NCBI GenBank assembly: GCA_023665425.1
Contig: JAMPDX010000001.1
Location: 917,197-981,196, forward strand
Reading direction: 5' to 3'
From: Muribaculaceae bacterium
GTDB lineage: Bacteria; Bacteroidota; Bacteroidia; Bacteroidales; Muribaculaceae
Length of the DNA: 64,000 nt
The notes beneath the pieces were generated by a model. That model had not been told where the DNA came from. It worked only from the letters and a program-made list of their open reading frames with translations, and searched no databases. Positions 1 through 9,247 of this stretch are shown one piece after another. Position 1 is the stretch's first letter; each line of letters starts with the position of its first letter. The position numbers and the translations under genes were made by a program.

Positions 1-55
1 ATTAGCTCAAAAATACACCGCCCTGACATTCACATTTTTATTAAACAAGCTCTAA
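1..55 (+). repeat. Leader-like repeat, copy 1 (cut by window edge)
   Basis: These bases match 28795-28850 upstream of nhaA. The first 32 bp differ at one position and the rest is looser. Both copies end in a short AT-rich run and a TTAAACAAGCTCTAA-type motif directly in front of a plus-strand gene. The repeat starts at the window edge, so its left end is not seen here. It may be a mobile-element remnant or a shared regulatory leader. Confidence 0.7.
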
Positions 56-64
56 AAAGAAATT

Positions 65-448
65 ATGAGTCCGATGATACTGACCGTGTTGCTGCTGGTA
101 GTCAGCAACATATTCATGACATTTGCCTGGTATGGACATCTCAAGCTGCAAGCCACAGGTATCAGTGCCAACTGGCCCTTGATTGTTGTGATACTGTTTT
201 CATGGGGTATAGCACTTCTGGAGTATTGCTTTCAGGTGCCGGCCAACCGCATGGGCTATGAAGGCAACGGCGGCCCATACTCCCTAATGCAACTCAAGGT
301 GATGCAGGAAGTCATCACATTGGTAGTCTTCGTAATATTCTCATTGATAGCCTTTAACGACTTTCATCTGCGTTGGAACCACATTGTAGCCGGGCTGCTC
401 CTTATTGCCGCTGTCTACTTCGTATTTCTCCCTAACCCGGCAAAATAA
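65..448 (+). CDS. DMT-family small membrane protein (DUF486)
   Basis: A 127-residue protein with four predicted membrane helices (about residues 3-22, 37-56, 80-100 and 106-123). Length and pattern, including the early FAWYGHLK segment and the central FQVPANRMG segment, fit the DUF486 branch of the drug/metabolite transporter superfamily. Members sit in the inner membrane and their substrates are not established. It stands alone, convergent with the AddB-like gene (stop codons 18 bp apart). The ATG lies 10 bp after the leader-like repeat, so regulation may come from that element. The family call is firm; no function is claimed. Confidence 0.85.
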   Translation: MSPMILTVLLLVVSNIFMTFAWYGHLKLQATGISANWPLIVVILFSWGIALLEYCFQVPANRMGYEGNGGPYSLMQLKVMQEVITLVVFVIFSLIAFNDFHLRWNHIVAGLLLIAAVYFVFLPNPAK

Positions 449-466
449 GCATCCTGTGCTCCTGCC

Positions 467-3400
467 TTATAGTGTGTTGCAGAGGTTTTTGAAGCTGCAG
501 TAGGAGCAGTCTTTACGGCCATATTCAGAGAAATTCGGCAGGTCTTTGCCCGGAGAGAAAGGGATGTTGAAGTCGAACAGCTCATCAAGTTTTGCGTTCA
601 GCGCAGTGCAAAAATAAGCTTCATATGGCAGATGAGAAGTCACCGGACCCAGACCACCTCGTATAGTGGTGTCCGCCCCCGCATTGTGCAGAGTGCTTGT
701 CTTGTAGATAGACAATGCTACACCACTGCCCTTAGCAGGCGAAAATTGTTGGTCATAGATATGGGCATACAGCATGAGCTGGAAGATGGCAAGCCTGTCT
801 ATCTTCGGGTCGAACAGGTCATCTACCTTGCCAAAAGTCAAGTTGTCACTTCCTGTCTTATAGTCCACGATGCGCAGCTTATTCGGTGCGCCCGGTAGGT
901 TCACTCTGTCGAGCCTGTCAATTATAATCCTCATATTTACAGTGCGATGGGGATCCAATTGATAGGTGGCAGGGCGGTCGAATTCTGAAGCGATATATGT
1001 GAACGAGCCCAGCCTGAGGTCGGTCTCCAGACACCATCTTATCTGCGTCTCAATAGGCGTAATATTGAGTAATGCGTCGCCCGGGAGCGGGGCATCCTCC
1101 GGAGCCCCGGGTGTGTATTCGCGGCGCATGATATGCACTACCAACTCATGGAGATTGGCAAATTTGCCTACCGGGGCGCCGTTGAGCCATTGACGTATCT
1201 GCTCGCTTGAGACATGAATATCGCTCTTTCCCTTCACTTTGAGAGAGTTATATATATACTCCATGCTCTTGTGGAGCACATTGCCTATCGTATAGGCCGG
1301 CATATAGTCGGTGGGCTCCTCATCTACTTTCAGCTCTCTGATGTACGAGAAATAGAACTTCAGTGGGCACTTCAAATACTCCTTAAGGCTTGAGGCCGAC
1401 AGAGCCTTGCCTGAGCCCGGGGTGAGATAAGCCTTTAATTTCTCCTGAATAGCCATATCTTTGGGCACACTCAGCGAGCCGTGCACTTTCTCCATGTCAA
1501 GGTCGAAGCGCGCTGTGGCCTGTTGAGGCTTGACACCTCCACTGTTCAAGTATCTGAGCTGGAGCAGGTATCGCGACGGATCGCCGCTCTTAAGTCCTCC
1601 CTGGGTAGCGTCATAAAGCAGATATACCTGCCGTGCACGGGCTATCAGTCTGTAGAAATGGTATGCGAAGATATCCTCTTGAAATTTAGTAGTAGCAATG
1701 CCGTAACCAATCCTGAGGGAATCCGGTATAAATGTGCGTGGCCTCAAGCGGCGCGGGAAGACACGTTCATTCATTGAGGGGATAATGAGGTAGTCGAAGT
1801 CAAGCGCACGAGTCTCCAGCATACCCATGATTTGCAGGCCTGTGAGAGGCTGTCCTTGCAGGGGGATACTCTCATTGCTGAGCAGTCGACATGCCATATT
1901 AAGTGCCGTCTTTGATGACATTTTGAGTTCATGCCGGTGGCACAGGTCTGCAAACTCGCCGAACACCTCGATATAACGGTCTAAATTTGATGTAGTAAGT
2001 GAAGTCGGTTCAGTCACTGAGTCTTCATCCTTAGTCATGATATCCCTAATCTGAGTCAGCAGGTCAGTGATATGGCCTATCGGCACAGCCGGGTCATCGC
2101 TCTTAGGCAGAGGAGCAAACAGCCGAGAGACCCGCTCAGAAGCTGCTTTGCGCAACTCTTCTTGCTCAAAGGCATTGAGCATTTCGTCCGGAGATGCGAA
2201 GTATATGCGCGAGCGGAGCATAAATCCTCTGATATTATTGGCCACGTCGTGTCCCAAATAAGTGCGCACCAACGGATGGCTCAGTAGTGCCTTGACATCT
2301 TCGTGGAAGTATCTGTGCACACTTTGCAGCACCCGCTCGCGTGAATGCAGTTGGCGCAACAGGTTGACCAAAGATGCCACCGTGGTGTGCCGCAACGGAT
2401 AACCCATCGTTATATTGGCTTTGTCCACGATATCGGCCGGCACGGAATAAAATACCGGGAACAATAATCCCTCATCCGGCAGAACCACGGCCACGTGTGA
2501 AGCCTCGATAAACGGGGTGCCCTGACCTTGGATAATATTCTCGAGCAGCGTGGATATTACCTTGGCCTGAGCTACATTACCGGGACAGGCTATTTCTACT
2601 ATCTTTTTGTCAGGGATAATCTCACAGTCCTTGTTAAACAACTCAATGGAGCATGGGAACTCCTTGGCATTTTTGCGCAAGAACAGCGCCGCATCCACCG
2701 GCGACTTCTCGCTTAATGCCACCCCCGGAGCATCCCAAAAGAAGTCTGCCAATGATTTGCCATCCGGCGCCCGGAGCTCGCTGACAGCCCTGAACAGGCG
2801 GCGTTCAATGGTGCTGAGGGCATTAAATCCGACATATATCACACGGTGAGCCTTGAACTTGAATTTCCCCTCCTCGATGTGCTGTGCAGCCATTTTGATG
2901 GCCATGCCGGGGTATGATAGTCCTTCGCGCGTGAGTTTATTCTTGTAGGCATGATAGAGAGGCGCGAGCTTTTCCCATAGCGAGAGAAACTCCTGCTGCA
3001 TCTGCCCCTCCTTGTGGATATGCTTCCAGAAGCGTTGCACCTCCATGCCCGGCTGCTCCACACCGAAGTATTTGCTGATCACCTTTTGCTGCTCTTCCGT
3101 GAGATACTCGGTGGCTATGTCATTGAAGTCGGCAAGGTTCTTGAATAGCGAGTCGGCATCCACATCATACATATCCACATCATTGAAGTCGGAGACGATG
3201 ATTTCGCCCCAACGCCTGAAAGCCTCAAATTCCTCGGCAGTAGCCGGTTGGCCATGTCCGTAGAGAACTCTGTATGTGGTATAGAGGGTGAATAGCAGTT
3301 GCAGATGTCCGGCTTTCTTGAGCTTTGAAATGCGCTCTACATGTTGGGCTATGGACACAACATTAGGCAATCGGGAGTGAGCATATCTCTCGAGCTCATC

Positions 3401-3595
3401 CTCCAGCAATTGGGTGTTGTCGCCGTATCGGCTCTTGTCGGCTCTGCCGCGATAGAAATCCTTGAGAGCTTCCAAGAAGAACTTTTGCATATAAGTCACA
3501 CCACGCTTGTGTGGCAAGACTATAACGAAATCTTCCACACCGGCTCCATTGCGAGCAACCAACTCACTTGCTACACTTTGCAAAAAGGGAATCAT
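467..3595 (-). CDS. AddB-like PD-(D/E)XK nuclease/helicase-fold protein
   Basis: A 1042-residue protein of the AddB/RecB-nuclease type found across Bacteroidetes. The C-terminal nuclease domain shows His775, Asp893 and the Asp911-x-Lys913 catalytic motif. Cys743 together with Cys1030, Cys1033 and Cys1039 forms the iron-sulfur staple typical of AddB and Cas4-like nucleases. The N-terminal part resembles an inactivated UvrD-like helicase, with a PHKRG segment near residue 28 where a Walker A would be expected. The likely role is double-strand-break end processing with an AddA helicase, but no addA is adjacent. It is divergent from holB, sharing a palindromic promoter region. The start codon follows a TAnnTTTG box by only 4 nt. 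Confidence 0.85.
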   Translation of the reverse strand: MIPFLQSVASELVARNGAGVEDFVIVLPHKRGVTYMQKFFLEALKDFYRGRADKSRYGDNTQLLEDELERYAHSRLPNVVSIAQHVERISKLKKAGHLQLLFTLYTTYRVLYGHGQPATAEEFEAFRRWGEIIVSDFNDVDMYDVDADSLFKNLADFNDIATEYLTEEQQKVISKYFGVEQPGMEVQRFWKHIHKEGQMQQEFLSLWEKLAPLYHAYKNKLTREGLSYPGMAIKMAAQHIEEGKFKFKAHRVIYVGFNALSTIERRLFRAVSELRAPDGKSLADFFWDAPGVALSEKSPVDAALFLRKNAKEFPCSIELFNKDCEIIPDKKIVEIACPGNVAQAKVISTLLENIIQGQGTPFIEASHVAVVLPDEGLLFPVFYSVPADIVDKANITMGYPLRHTTVASLVNLLRQLHSRERVLQSVHRYFHEDVKALLSHPLVRTYLGHDVANNIRGFMLRSRIYFASPDEMLNAFEQEELRKAASERVSRLFAPLPKSDDPAVPIGHITDLLTQIRDIMTKDEDSVTEPTSLTTSNLDRYIEVFGEFADLCHRHELKMSSKTALNMACRLLSNESIPLQGQPLTGLQIMGMLETRALDFDYLIIPSMNERVFPRRLRPRTFIPDSLRIGYGIATTKFQEDIFAYHFYRLIARARQVYLLYDATQGGLKSGDPSRYLLQLRYLNSGGVKPQQATARFDLDMEKVHGSLSVPKDMAIQEKLKAYLTPGSGKALSASSLKEYLKCPLKFYFSYIRELKVDEEPTDYMPAYTIGNVLHKSMEYIYNSLKVKGKSDIHVSSEQIRQWLNGAPVGKFANLHELVVHIMRREYTPGAPEDAPLPGDALLNITPIETQIRWCLETDLRLGSFTYIASEFDRPATYQLDPHRTVNMRIIIDRLDRVNLPGAPNKLRIVDYKTGSDNLTFGKVDDLFDPKIDRLAIFQLMLYAHIYDQQFSPAKGSGVALSIYKTSTLHNAGADTTIRGGLGPVTSHLPYEAYFCTALNAKLDELFDFNIPFSPGKDLPNFSEYGRKDCSYCSFKNLCNTL

Positions 3596-3599
3596 GCCC

Positions 3600-3665
3600 C
3601 AAAGTTAGCTATATTTGACCATATATCCAAATGTTTGGATATATCAATTTTTTTTGCTAACTTTG
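3600..3665. promoter_or_regulatory. Divergent promoters sharing a 24-bp palindrome
   Basis: On the plus strand TTTG (3634-3637), 20 nt and TAACTTTG (3658-3665) give a full Bacteroidetes promoter for holB. On the minus strand TTTG (3631-3628), 20 nt and TAACTTTG (3607-3600) do the same for the AddB-like gene. Both -33 boxes lie inside the perfect palindrome at 3621-3644 (ATATATCCAAA, TG, mirror), so one protein bound there could affect both genes. The minus-strand -7 box ends 4 nt before the ATG at 3595. Confidence 0.75.
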
Positions 3666-3697
3666 CAAAGACTCTAAATAAATTCTAAGAGTTACAG

Positions 3698-4834
3698 ATG
3701 AGATTTGCAGATATCATAGGACATGAGGGCGTCAAGACCCGTCTGCGGGATATGGTAGACGCTGACAGACTGCCACACGCGTTGCTGCTGAGCGGTCCTG
3801 CCGGTGTGGGCAAGCTGGCCATGGCTCGCGCCATGGCTCAGTATTTGCATTGCCGCAATCCGCATGACGGCGACAGTTGCGGAGTGTGTCCGGCATGTGT
3901 GCAGCACCAAAGTCTCAACAATGCCGATATGCACTTCACCTTCCCATACGTCAAGAAGAAAAGCGAAGGGCTGCTCAATTGCAATGACTATGCCCCACAA
4001 TGGCGCCAATTCCTTGCTTTAGGCAACTATGGCACATGGGAACAATGGCTCGACATCAGCAAGTCCGGTAACTCGCAGCCCGTGATTTATGTAGATGAGA
4101 GTGCGGAAATTGTGAGGCGAATGAACATTTCCAACTACTCTGCGCGTTATAAGATAGCATTGATATGGTTGCCGGAGCGACTGCAACCCGAAGCGGCCAA
4201 CAAGCTGCTGAAGATTATCGAGGAGCCCTTTGACGACACTAAGTTCATAATGGTGAGCAATGACCCTTCCGGCATATTGCCTACCATCTATTCGCGAGCC
4301 CAGCGAGTGGAGATGCCTCGCCTCGAGACATCACTCATAGCAGCTACACTCTCAGAGCATTATGCTGTAGACAAGGTGTATGCCCCACAGATAGCCAATC
4401 GTGCCGAAGGGAGTATGGCCACAGCTATCTCGCTCATCGGCACCGAAGGCGAGCAGCAGGAGTTTGCGCCCATCTTCCGCGATATGATGCGCAAGGCTTA
4501 TAGCCGCGACGTGCGCTCCCTGCGCGACATAGGCGACAATGTAGCCGGCTTTGGCCGTGAAAAGAATCGCCGCTTTCTGCGATATTGTTGTCAGCAGTTG
4601 CGCGAGAATTTCATATACAACCTGCATGAGCCGGCCCTGCTGCAGATGGACCGCGAAGAGTTGCAATTCAGCTCACGCTTCGCACCCTTTGTCAATGCCG
4701 CCAACGTGGAGGAGATGCTCACCCTCTTCACCGATGCAGAGGAGGATATAGGGCGCAACGCCTCGGCCAAGATTGTCATGTTCGACACCATGATACACCT
4801 CATAGCATCTATCATCAAGAAGCCGACATTATAG
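3698..4834 (+). CDS. holB: DNA polymerase III subunit delta' (clamp loader)
   Basis: A 378-residue AAA+ protein. It has a Walker A motif GPAGVGK at residues 33-39 and a zinc module with Cys52, Cys61, Cys64 and Cys67, as expected for the clamp-loader delta'/gamma family. The segment near residue 165 with LPERLQPEAANKLLKIIEEP corresponds to the conserved sensor region around the Walker B area. The protein loads the beta sliding clamp at the replisome. It has a clear promoter 33 nt upstream and is followed after 45 nt by the nucleotidyltransferase. The exact role of the intact P-loop in this delta'-type protein is not settled by sequence. Confidence 0.93.
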   Translation: MRFADIIGHEGVKTRLRDMVDADRLPHALLLSGPAGVGKLAMARAMAQYLHCRNPHDGDSCGVCPACVQHQSLNNADMHFTFPYVKKKSEGLLNCNDYAPQWRQFLALGNYGTWEQWLDISKSGNSQPVIYVDESAEIVRRMNISNYSARYKIALIWLPERLQPEAANKLLKIIEEPFDDTKFIMVSNDPSGILPTIYSRAQRVEMPRLETSLIAATLSEHYAVDKVYAPQIANRAEGSMATAISLIGTEGEQQEFAPIFRDMMRKAYSRDVRSLRDIGDNVAGFGREKNRRFLRYCCQQLRENFIYNLHEPALLQMDREELQFSSRFAPFVNAANVEEMLTLFTDAEEDIGRNASAKIVMFDTMIHLIASIIKKPTL

Positions 4835-4879
4835 GCTCTACAACCTGAAAACTCAAAAATAAGATAAACAAGGAAAACT

Positions 4880-5785
4880 ATGAAACCAACTTTGTACATC
4901 CTGGCGGCCGGTATGGGCAGCAGATATGGAGGACTCAAGCAGCTCGACGGCCTCGGCCCCGCAGGCGAAACTATTATGGACTATTCAGTGTATGACGCAC
5001 TGCGCGCCGGGTTCGGCAAGATAGTCTTTGTCATCCGTCATGACTTTGAGCAAGACTTCCGCGAGAAAGTTTTGTCAAAATATGAGGGCCATGTGCCGGT
5101 AGATGTTGTCTTCCAGAGCATTGATGCTCTGCCCGAAGGCTACACAGTGCCCGAGGGACGCACCAAACCGTGGGGTACAAATCATGCCGTACTCATGGGC
5201 AAAGATGTCATCAAGGAGCCGTTTGCAGTAATCAATGCCGACGACTACTATGGCCCAGAGAGCTTCCAATTGCTTGCCGACTTCCTCCGCTCTGTAGAGG
5301 GCAAGAAGAACGAGTATTGCATGATCGGCTTCAAGATTGAAAATACCCTTAGCGAGAACGGCGGTGTAAGTCGCGGCCTGTGTCAGGTGAATGATGAGGG
5401 CTATCTCACCGGAGTGACCGAATGCCACGGTATTCAGTTCAAGGATGGCAAGCTCATCCAGATAGTAGATGGCCAAGAGGTCCCCTTCCCCGAGGGTGCC
5501 TCAGTGAGCATGAATATGTGGGGCTTCACCCCGGACTACTTCGAGTATTCCGAGAAGGCTCTGCTCCGCTTCCTTGCCGACCACGGCAACGAGCTCAAGA
5601 GCGAATTTTATATCCCCACAGTGGTCAATGACCTTATCAATGACGGCACTGTGACACTCAAAGTGATCACCACCCCGAGCCGCTGGTTTGGCGTGACATT
5701 TGCCGCCGACCGCCCTGCCACAGTGGAGCGCTTTGCCCAGCTCGCAAATGAAGGTGTTTATCCCACACCATTGTTCAACAAATAA
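4880..5785 (+). CDS. Sugar-phosphate nucleotidyltransferase family protein
   Basis: A 301-residue NTP_transferase-fold enzyme. The N-terminal signature LAAGMGSRYGG (residues 8-18) and Lys19 form the nucleotide-binding loop, and the NADDYYG motif near residue 120 supplies the metal-binding acidic residues. Family members transfer a nucleotidyl group from NTP to a sugar phosphate; this subgroup is widespread in Bacteroidetes and its sugar is not assigned. It is followed after 9 nt by galE, so the two are probably one transcript serving UDP-sugar supply for surface polysaccharides. The family is certain and the substrate unknown. Confidence 0.88.
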   Translation: MKPTLYILAAGMGSRYGGLKQLDGLGPAGETIMDYSVYDALRAGFGKIVFVIRHDFEQDFREKVLSKYEGHVPVDVVFQSIDALPEGYTVPEGRTKPWGTNHAVLMGKDVIKEPFAVINADDYYGPESFQLLADFLRSVEGKKNEYCMIGFKIENTLSENGGVSRGLCQVNDEGYLTGVTECHGIQFKDGKLIQIVDGQEVPFPEGASVSMNMWGFTPDYFEYSEKALLRFLADHGNELKSEFYIPTVVNDLINDGTVTLKVITTPSRWFGVTFAADRPATVERFAQLANEGVYPTPLFNK

Positions 5786-5794
5786 GAAACACTC

Positions 5795-6820
5795 ATGGCT
5801 ACAAAAATATTAGTGACCGGAGGTACCGGTTACATAGGCTCACACACCACCGTAGAGCTGCAAAAAGCCGGATACGAGGTGGTCATCATCGACAATCTGA
5901 GCAACTCCAACATAGAGGTGCTTGATGGCATCGAGGCCATAACCGGTATTCGCCCCACATTCGTACAGGGCGATGTGACAGATGCCGCCACTGTCAAGAA
6001 ACTCTTTGAGAACAACCCCGGCATAAAGGGCATTATCAACTTCGCAGCCTCCAAGGCTGTGGGCGAGAGTGTGCAGAAACCCCTGCTGTATTACCGCAAC
6101 AATCTCGACTCGCTGATGAACCTGCTCGAGTATATGCCGCAGTTCGGTGTCAAAGGTATTGTCTTCTCATCATCCTGCACCGTATATGGTGAGCCGGATG
6201 TCAACCCTATTGACGAGACAGCCCCCATCAAGCCGGCTACTTCGCCCTACGGTAACACCAAGCAGATTTCTGAGGAGATTATTACAGACTATATCCACTC
6301 CGGCGCGCCCATCAAGAGCATCATACTCCGATACTTCAACCCCGTAGGTGCTCATCCCTCAGCACTTATCGGTGAGCTACCCAACGGTGTGCCTAACAAC
6401 CTCATCCCGTATCTCACACAGACAGCAGCCGGTATTCGCAAAGAGCTGACCGTCTTTGGTGATGACTACAATACCCCCGACGGCAGCTGTATCCGCGACT
6501 TTATCGATGTTGTAGACCTGGCCAAGGCTCACGTCATAGCCATGCACAGAATGCTCGACAAGGACAACACCGATGCCATCGAGATATTCAACCTCGGCAC
6601 CGGCCGCGGCCTCTCAGTGCTTGAGCTCATTGACAGCTTTGAGCGTGCCACCGGTGTCAAAGTGCCTTATAAGATAGGCCCGCGTCGTGCCGGTGACATC
6701 GAGAAGATTTGGGCCCTCCCCACCAAGGCAAACACCGTGCTTGGCTGGAAAGCTGAAGTGCCCATCGATGACACCATGCGCAACGCCTGGAAGTGGCAAT
6801 GCCACCTGGCAGAGAAATAA
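5795..6820 (+). CDS. galE: UDP-glucose 4-epimerase
   Basis: A 341-residue extended short-chain dehydrogenase, the usual GalE length. It carries the NAD-binding GGTGYIGSHT motif (residues 8-17), the catalytic Ser/Thr region SSSCTVYG near residue 125 and the YGNTK (YxxxK) catalytic motif near 150. It interconverts UDP-glucose and UDP-galactose in the cytoplasm. It lies 9 nt after the nucleotidyltransferase, and a strong hairpin after the stop closes the unit. Epimerases acting on UDP-GlcNAc share this architecture, so dual specificity is possible. Confidence 0.93.
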   Translation: MATKILVTGGTGYIGSHTTVELQKAGYEVVIIDNLSNSNIEVLDGIEAITGIRPTFVQGDVTDAATVKKLFENNPGIKGIINFAASKAVGESVQKPLLYYRNNLDSLMNLLEYMPQFGVKGIVFSSSCTVYGEPDVNPIDETAPIKPATSPYGNTKQISEEIITDYIHSGAPIKSIILRYFNPVGAHPSALIGELPNGVPNNLIPYLTQTAAGIRKELTVFGDDYNTPDGSCIRDFIDVVDLAKAHVIAMHRMLDKDNTDAIEIFNLGTGRGLSVLELIDSFERATGVKVPYKIGPRRAGDIEKIWALPTKANTVLGWKAEVPIDDTMRNAWKWQCHLAEK

Positions 6821-6831
6821 AACCTGTTACC

Positions 6832-6865
6832 CTCTAAATCAGTAGTCGGAACTGCTGATTTAGAG
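6832..6865 (+). terminator. Hairpin after galE
   Basis: An 11-bp perfect stem (CTCTAAATCAG and its complement) extends inward by further pairs around a short loop. It lies 12 nt after the galE stop. The T-run is weak (TGGTTACATTT), so it may be a terminator or an RNA-stability hairpin. It also forms the leader end of umuC. Confidence 0.6.
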
Positions 6866-6887
6866 TGGTTACATTTAATCAGATCCA

Positions 6888-8174
6888 TTGTTTGCACTAA
6901 TTGACTGTAACAACTTTTTTGTCTCATGTGAGAGAGTGCGCCACCCTCATCTCGAGGGCAGGCCGGTCATTGTGCTTTCTAACAACGATGGGTGCGCTGT
7001 GGCCATGTCAAACGAGGCAAAGGCCCTTGGTATCAAGCGTGGCGACCCACTGTTCAAGATAAAGAACATTGTCAATCGATACAATGTGGCCACCCTTTCA
7101 GGTGACCATCGGTTTTATGCATCCCTCTCACATAAGGTGATGGACTCGCTTGCAGAGCTTGACCTCGGTCTTGAGGTATACTCCGTTGACGAGGCCTTCC
7201 TCACCATACCCCCCGATTTGGGTTCTCCACAAGAGTTTGGCCAATATATTGTCAGCAAGGTCAAAGAGGAGACCGGTATACCCGTGAGTGTCGGGATTGC
7301 GCCCACACGTACCTTGGCCAAGGTAGCCGCTCGCTTTGCCAAGAAATATGTCGGGTATCACGGTTGCAGCATCATCGACACCGAAGAGCGTCGCCTAAAA
7401 GCCCTGCATCTCACCGATGTAGCAGATATATGGGGCATAGGGCGTCGGCAAGCCCCGAAGCTCAAGAACATGGGTATCATCACCGCTCTACAGTTTGCTA
7501 ACCTTGGCCGGCAACAGGTCAAGGCGCTATTCTCTGTGGTGGGGGAGCGCACTTGGCGCGAACTCAACGGCGAGGCTTGTGTGGAATATAACAAGGAGGA
7601 GACAGCCAAAAGCATCATGGCCTCCCGCTCATTTGAACGTGACATCTACTCCATCACAGAGCTTGAGCAGGCCATCTGCGCCTTTGCCACAATCATTGGC
7701 AAGAAGCTGCGCGCACAGAAGGGTTTTGCTACCCAGATAGGCGTGTTTCTCGCTACCAACCGTTTTCATCAGGGGCCGCAGTATTCGCGCACAGAGGTGT
7801 GCTCCCTCCCCGAGGCTACCAATTATACCCCTGACCTGGTCACAGCCTCCCGACAGGTGCTCAAGCATGTATATAAATATGGATATGGCTACAAGCGAGC
7901 CGGCGTACTGGTGCTGAAGGTTATCCCCTTTGCCGCCGTGCAACGAGGCTTGTTTGATGACCCCGATAAGGATGCCCGCCGCACTCGCCTGATGCAGGTG
8001 GCCGACAAGCTTGCAAATGCCAATCCCGGAGCTCCCCCCATACGCCCGGCAGCCCTCGGCTCCGGCTTAAGCTCAATGATACATGACGGCTCCGAAAACT
8101 CCGAAAAAGGCTCATCCAATCCGCCGTCAATTCTGCCGCACGTGGGCGAAAATCAGCTCCCCTTCGGCTTCTGA
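6888..8174 (+). CDS. umuC: Y-family DNA polymerase (UmuC type)
   Basis: A 428-residue translesion polymerase. The IDCNNFFVSCE motif gives catalytic Asp6, and SVDEAF gives Asp101 and Glu102. The palm, helix-hairpin-helix region (about 175-205) and little-finger domain follow in the usual order, and length matches UmuC. The start must be TTG at 6888, because an in-frame stop lies four codons upstream and the family motif begins at residue 2. No umuD-like peptidase gene is next to it, which is unusual for UmuC operons. Its last 22 bases overlap the 3' end of the convergent AI-2E transporter gene. Confidence 0.92.
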   Translation: MFALIDCNNFFVSCERVRHPHLEGRPVIVLSNNDGCAVAMSNEAKALGIKRGDPLFKIKNIVNRYNVATLSGDHRFYASLSHKVMDSLAELDLGLEVYSVDEAFLTIPPDLGSPQEFGQYIVSKVKEETGIPVSVGIAPTRTLAKVAARFAKKYVGYHGCSIIDTEERRLKALHLTDVADIWGIGRRQAPKLKNMGIITALQFANLGRQQVKALFSVVGERTWRELNGEACVEYNKEETAKSIMASRSFERDIYSITELEQAICAFATIIGKKLRAQKGFATQIGVFLATNRFHQGPQYSRTEVCSLPEATNYTPDLVTASRQVLKHVYKYGYGYKRAGVLVLKVIPFAAVQRGLFDDPDKDARRTRLMQVADKLANANPGAPPIRPAALGSGLSSMIHDGSENSEKGSSNPPSILPHVGENQLPFGF

Positions 8175-9247
8175 GGCTCCACTATCTTATCGTCAGGCGC
8201 CATGAGGATATATTGCTTGTAATAGGCAATAATCAGCGCTGTGACCGGCAGAGCAATTATCATGCCGATAATCCCCAGCAGAGACCCCCATACAGAGAGT
8301 GAAAGCAAGATAATAGCCGGGTTGAGCCCAAGCGACTTACCCATTATTTTGGGCGTTAGGATATAATCGCAAATGCACTGACTAACTATGTAAACCACGA
8401 TGCACTTGCCAAACTCAGCCCAGAAACCGGTAGCCCCGGTCTGTGAGTCAAGATAACACAATATGGCCACCGGCACGAGTGTGACATATTGCACGTATGG
8501 TATCATATACAGGATACCTACCAATAGCCCCATCATTATAGACAGAGGCAGCCCGGCTAATGTGAAGCCGATGCAATAAAATATTGCGGCACAAGTGGCT
8601 ATCACAGCCTGCGAGCGGAAGTATCTGTCCATGTTGAGCTTTATGTCATCAAAGACAGCATATACCTTTTGGCGGTATTTTGGCGGTATAATTTTCCGAA
8701 ACCCATTCATTATCTGCCGGTAATCAAGCATGATGAATATCACATATATGAACGTCAGGAGCCACTCGATAGTATGCATAAGCACATCAGCCGCTGCAGA
8801 CAATACAGAACTCCCTTTAGAAAACAAGTCTGCCAACTGGTCCGGATCAAGATATTGGCGAAGCGTCTGCACATTGAGATGTTCATTGATGAAGTGCTGT
8901 ACATCAGGAGGCAGGAAGTGAGTGCGCCCGGAGGATGACTGTATCATAGTGCTGAGCTGCTCCAGCTCCTTGATGGCCGATGGCACTATAATGATGGCAA
9001 GCATAGAAAGTACAATGAGGGCCTCCAGCAGAGTCAGAAACACCGGGATAACACGCCGTTTGAGCCCCAGATGCTTCTGATGAAAAATTACAACCGGCTC
9101 AAGCACGTATGCTATAAGGCATGCCACGCAGAAGGGGAGCAACACATTCCGCAGATAGTTTACGAGCCACACAAAGGTCAGCACCGCGATAATCACCACG
9201 ATAGCACGTATCACCTGGTCAAATGTTATGGGTTTGCGTTTTGACAT
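8153..9247 (-). CDS. AI-2E family transporter (PerM-like)
   Basis: A 364-residue integral membrane protein with the helix pattern of the AI-2E/PerM family: two N-terminal helix pairs, a soluble region (about 95-150) and four to five C-terminal helices. A GLPLSIMMGLLVGI segment and an LGLNPAIILLSLSVWG segment near residue 300 are typical. Members act as exporters or ion-coupled transporters; the substrate cannot be deduced. It is a single-gene unit converging on umuC with a 22-bp 3' overlap. The last residues are charged and presumably cytoplasmic. Confidence 0.88.
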   Translation of the reverse strand: MSKRKPITFDQVIRAIVVIIAVLTFVWLVNYLRNVLLPFCVACLIAYVLEPVVIFHQKHLGLKRRVIPVFLTLLEALIVLSMLAIIIVPSAIKELEQLSTMIQSSSGRTHFLPPDVQHFINEHLNVQTLRQYLDPDQLADLFSKGSSVLSAAADVLMHTIEWLLTFIYVIFIMLDYRQIMNGFRKIIPPKYRQKVYAVFDDIKLNMDRYFRSQAVIATCAAIFYCIGFTLAGLPLSIMMGLLVGILYMIPYVQYVTLVPVAILCYLDSQTGATGFWAEFGKCIVVYIVSQCICDYILTPKIMGKSLGLNPAIILLSLSVWGSLLGIIGMIIALPVTALIIAYYKQYILMAPDDKIVEPQKPKGS

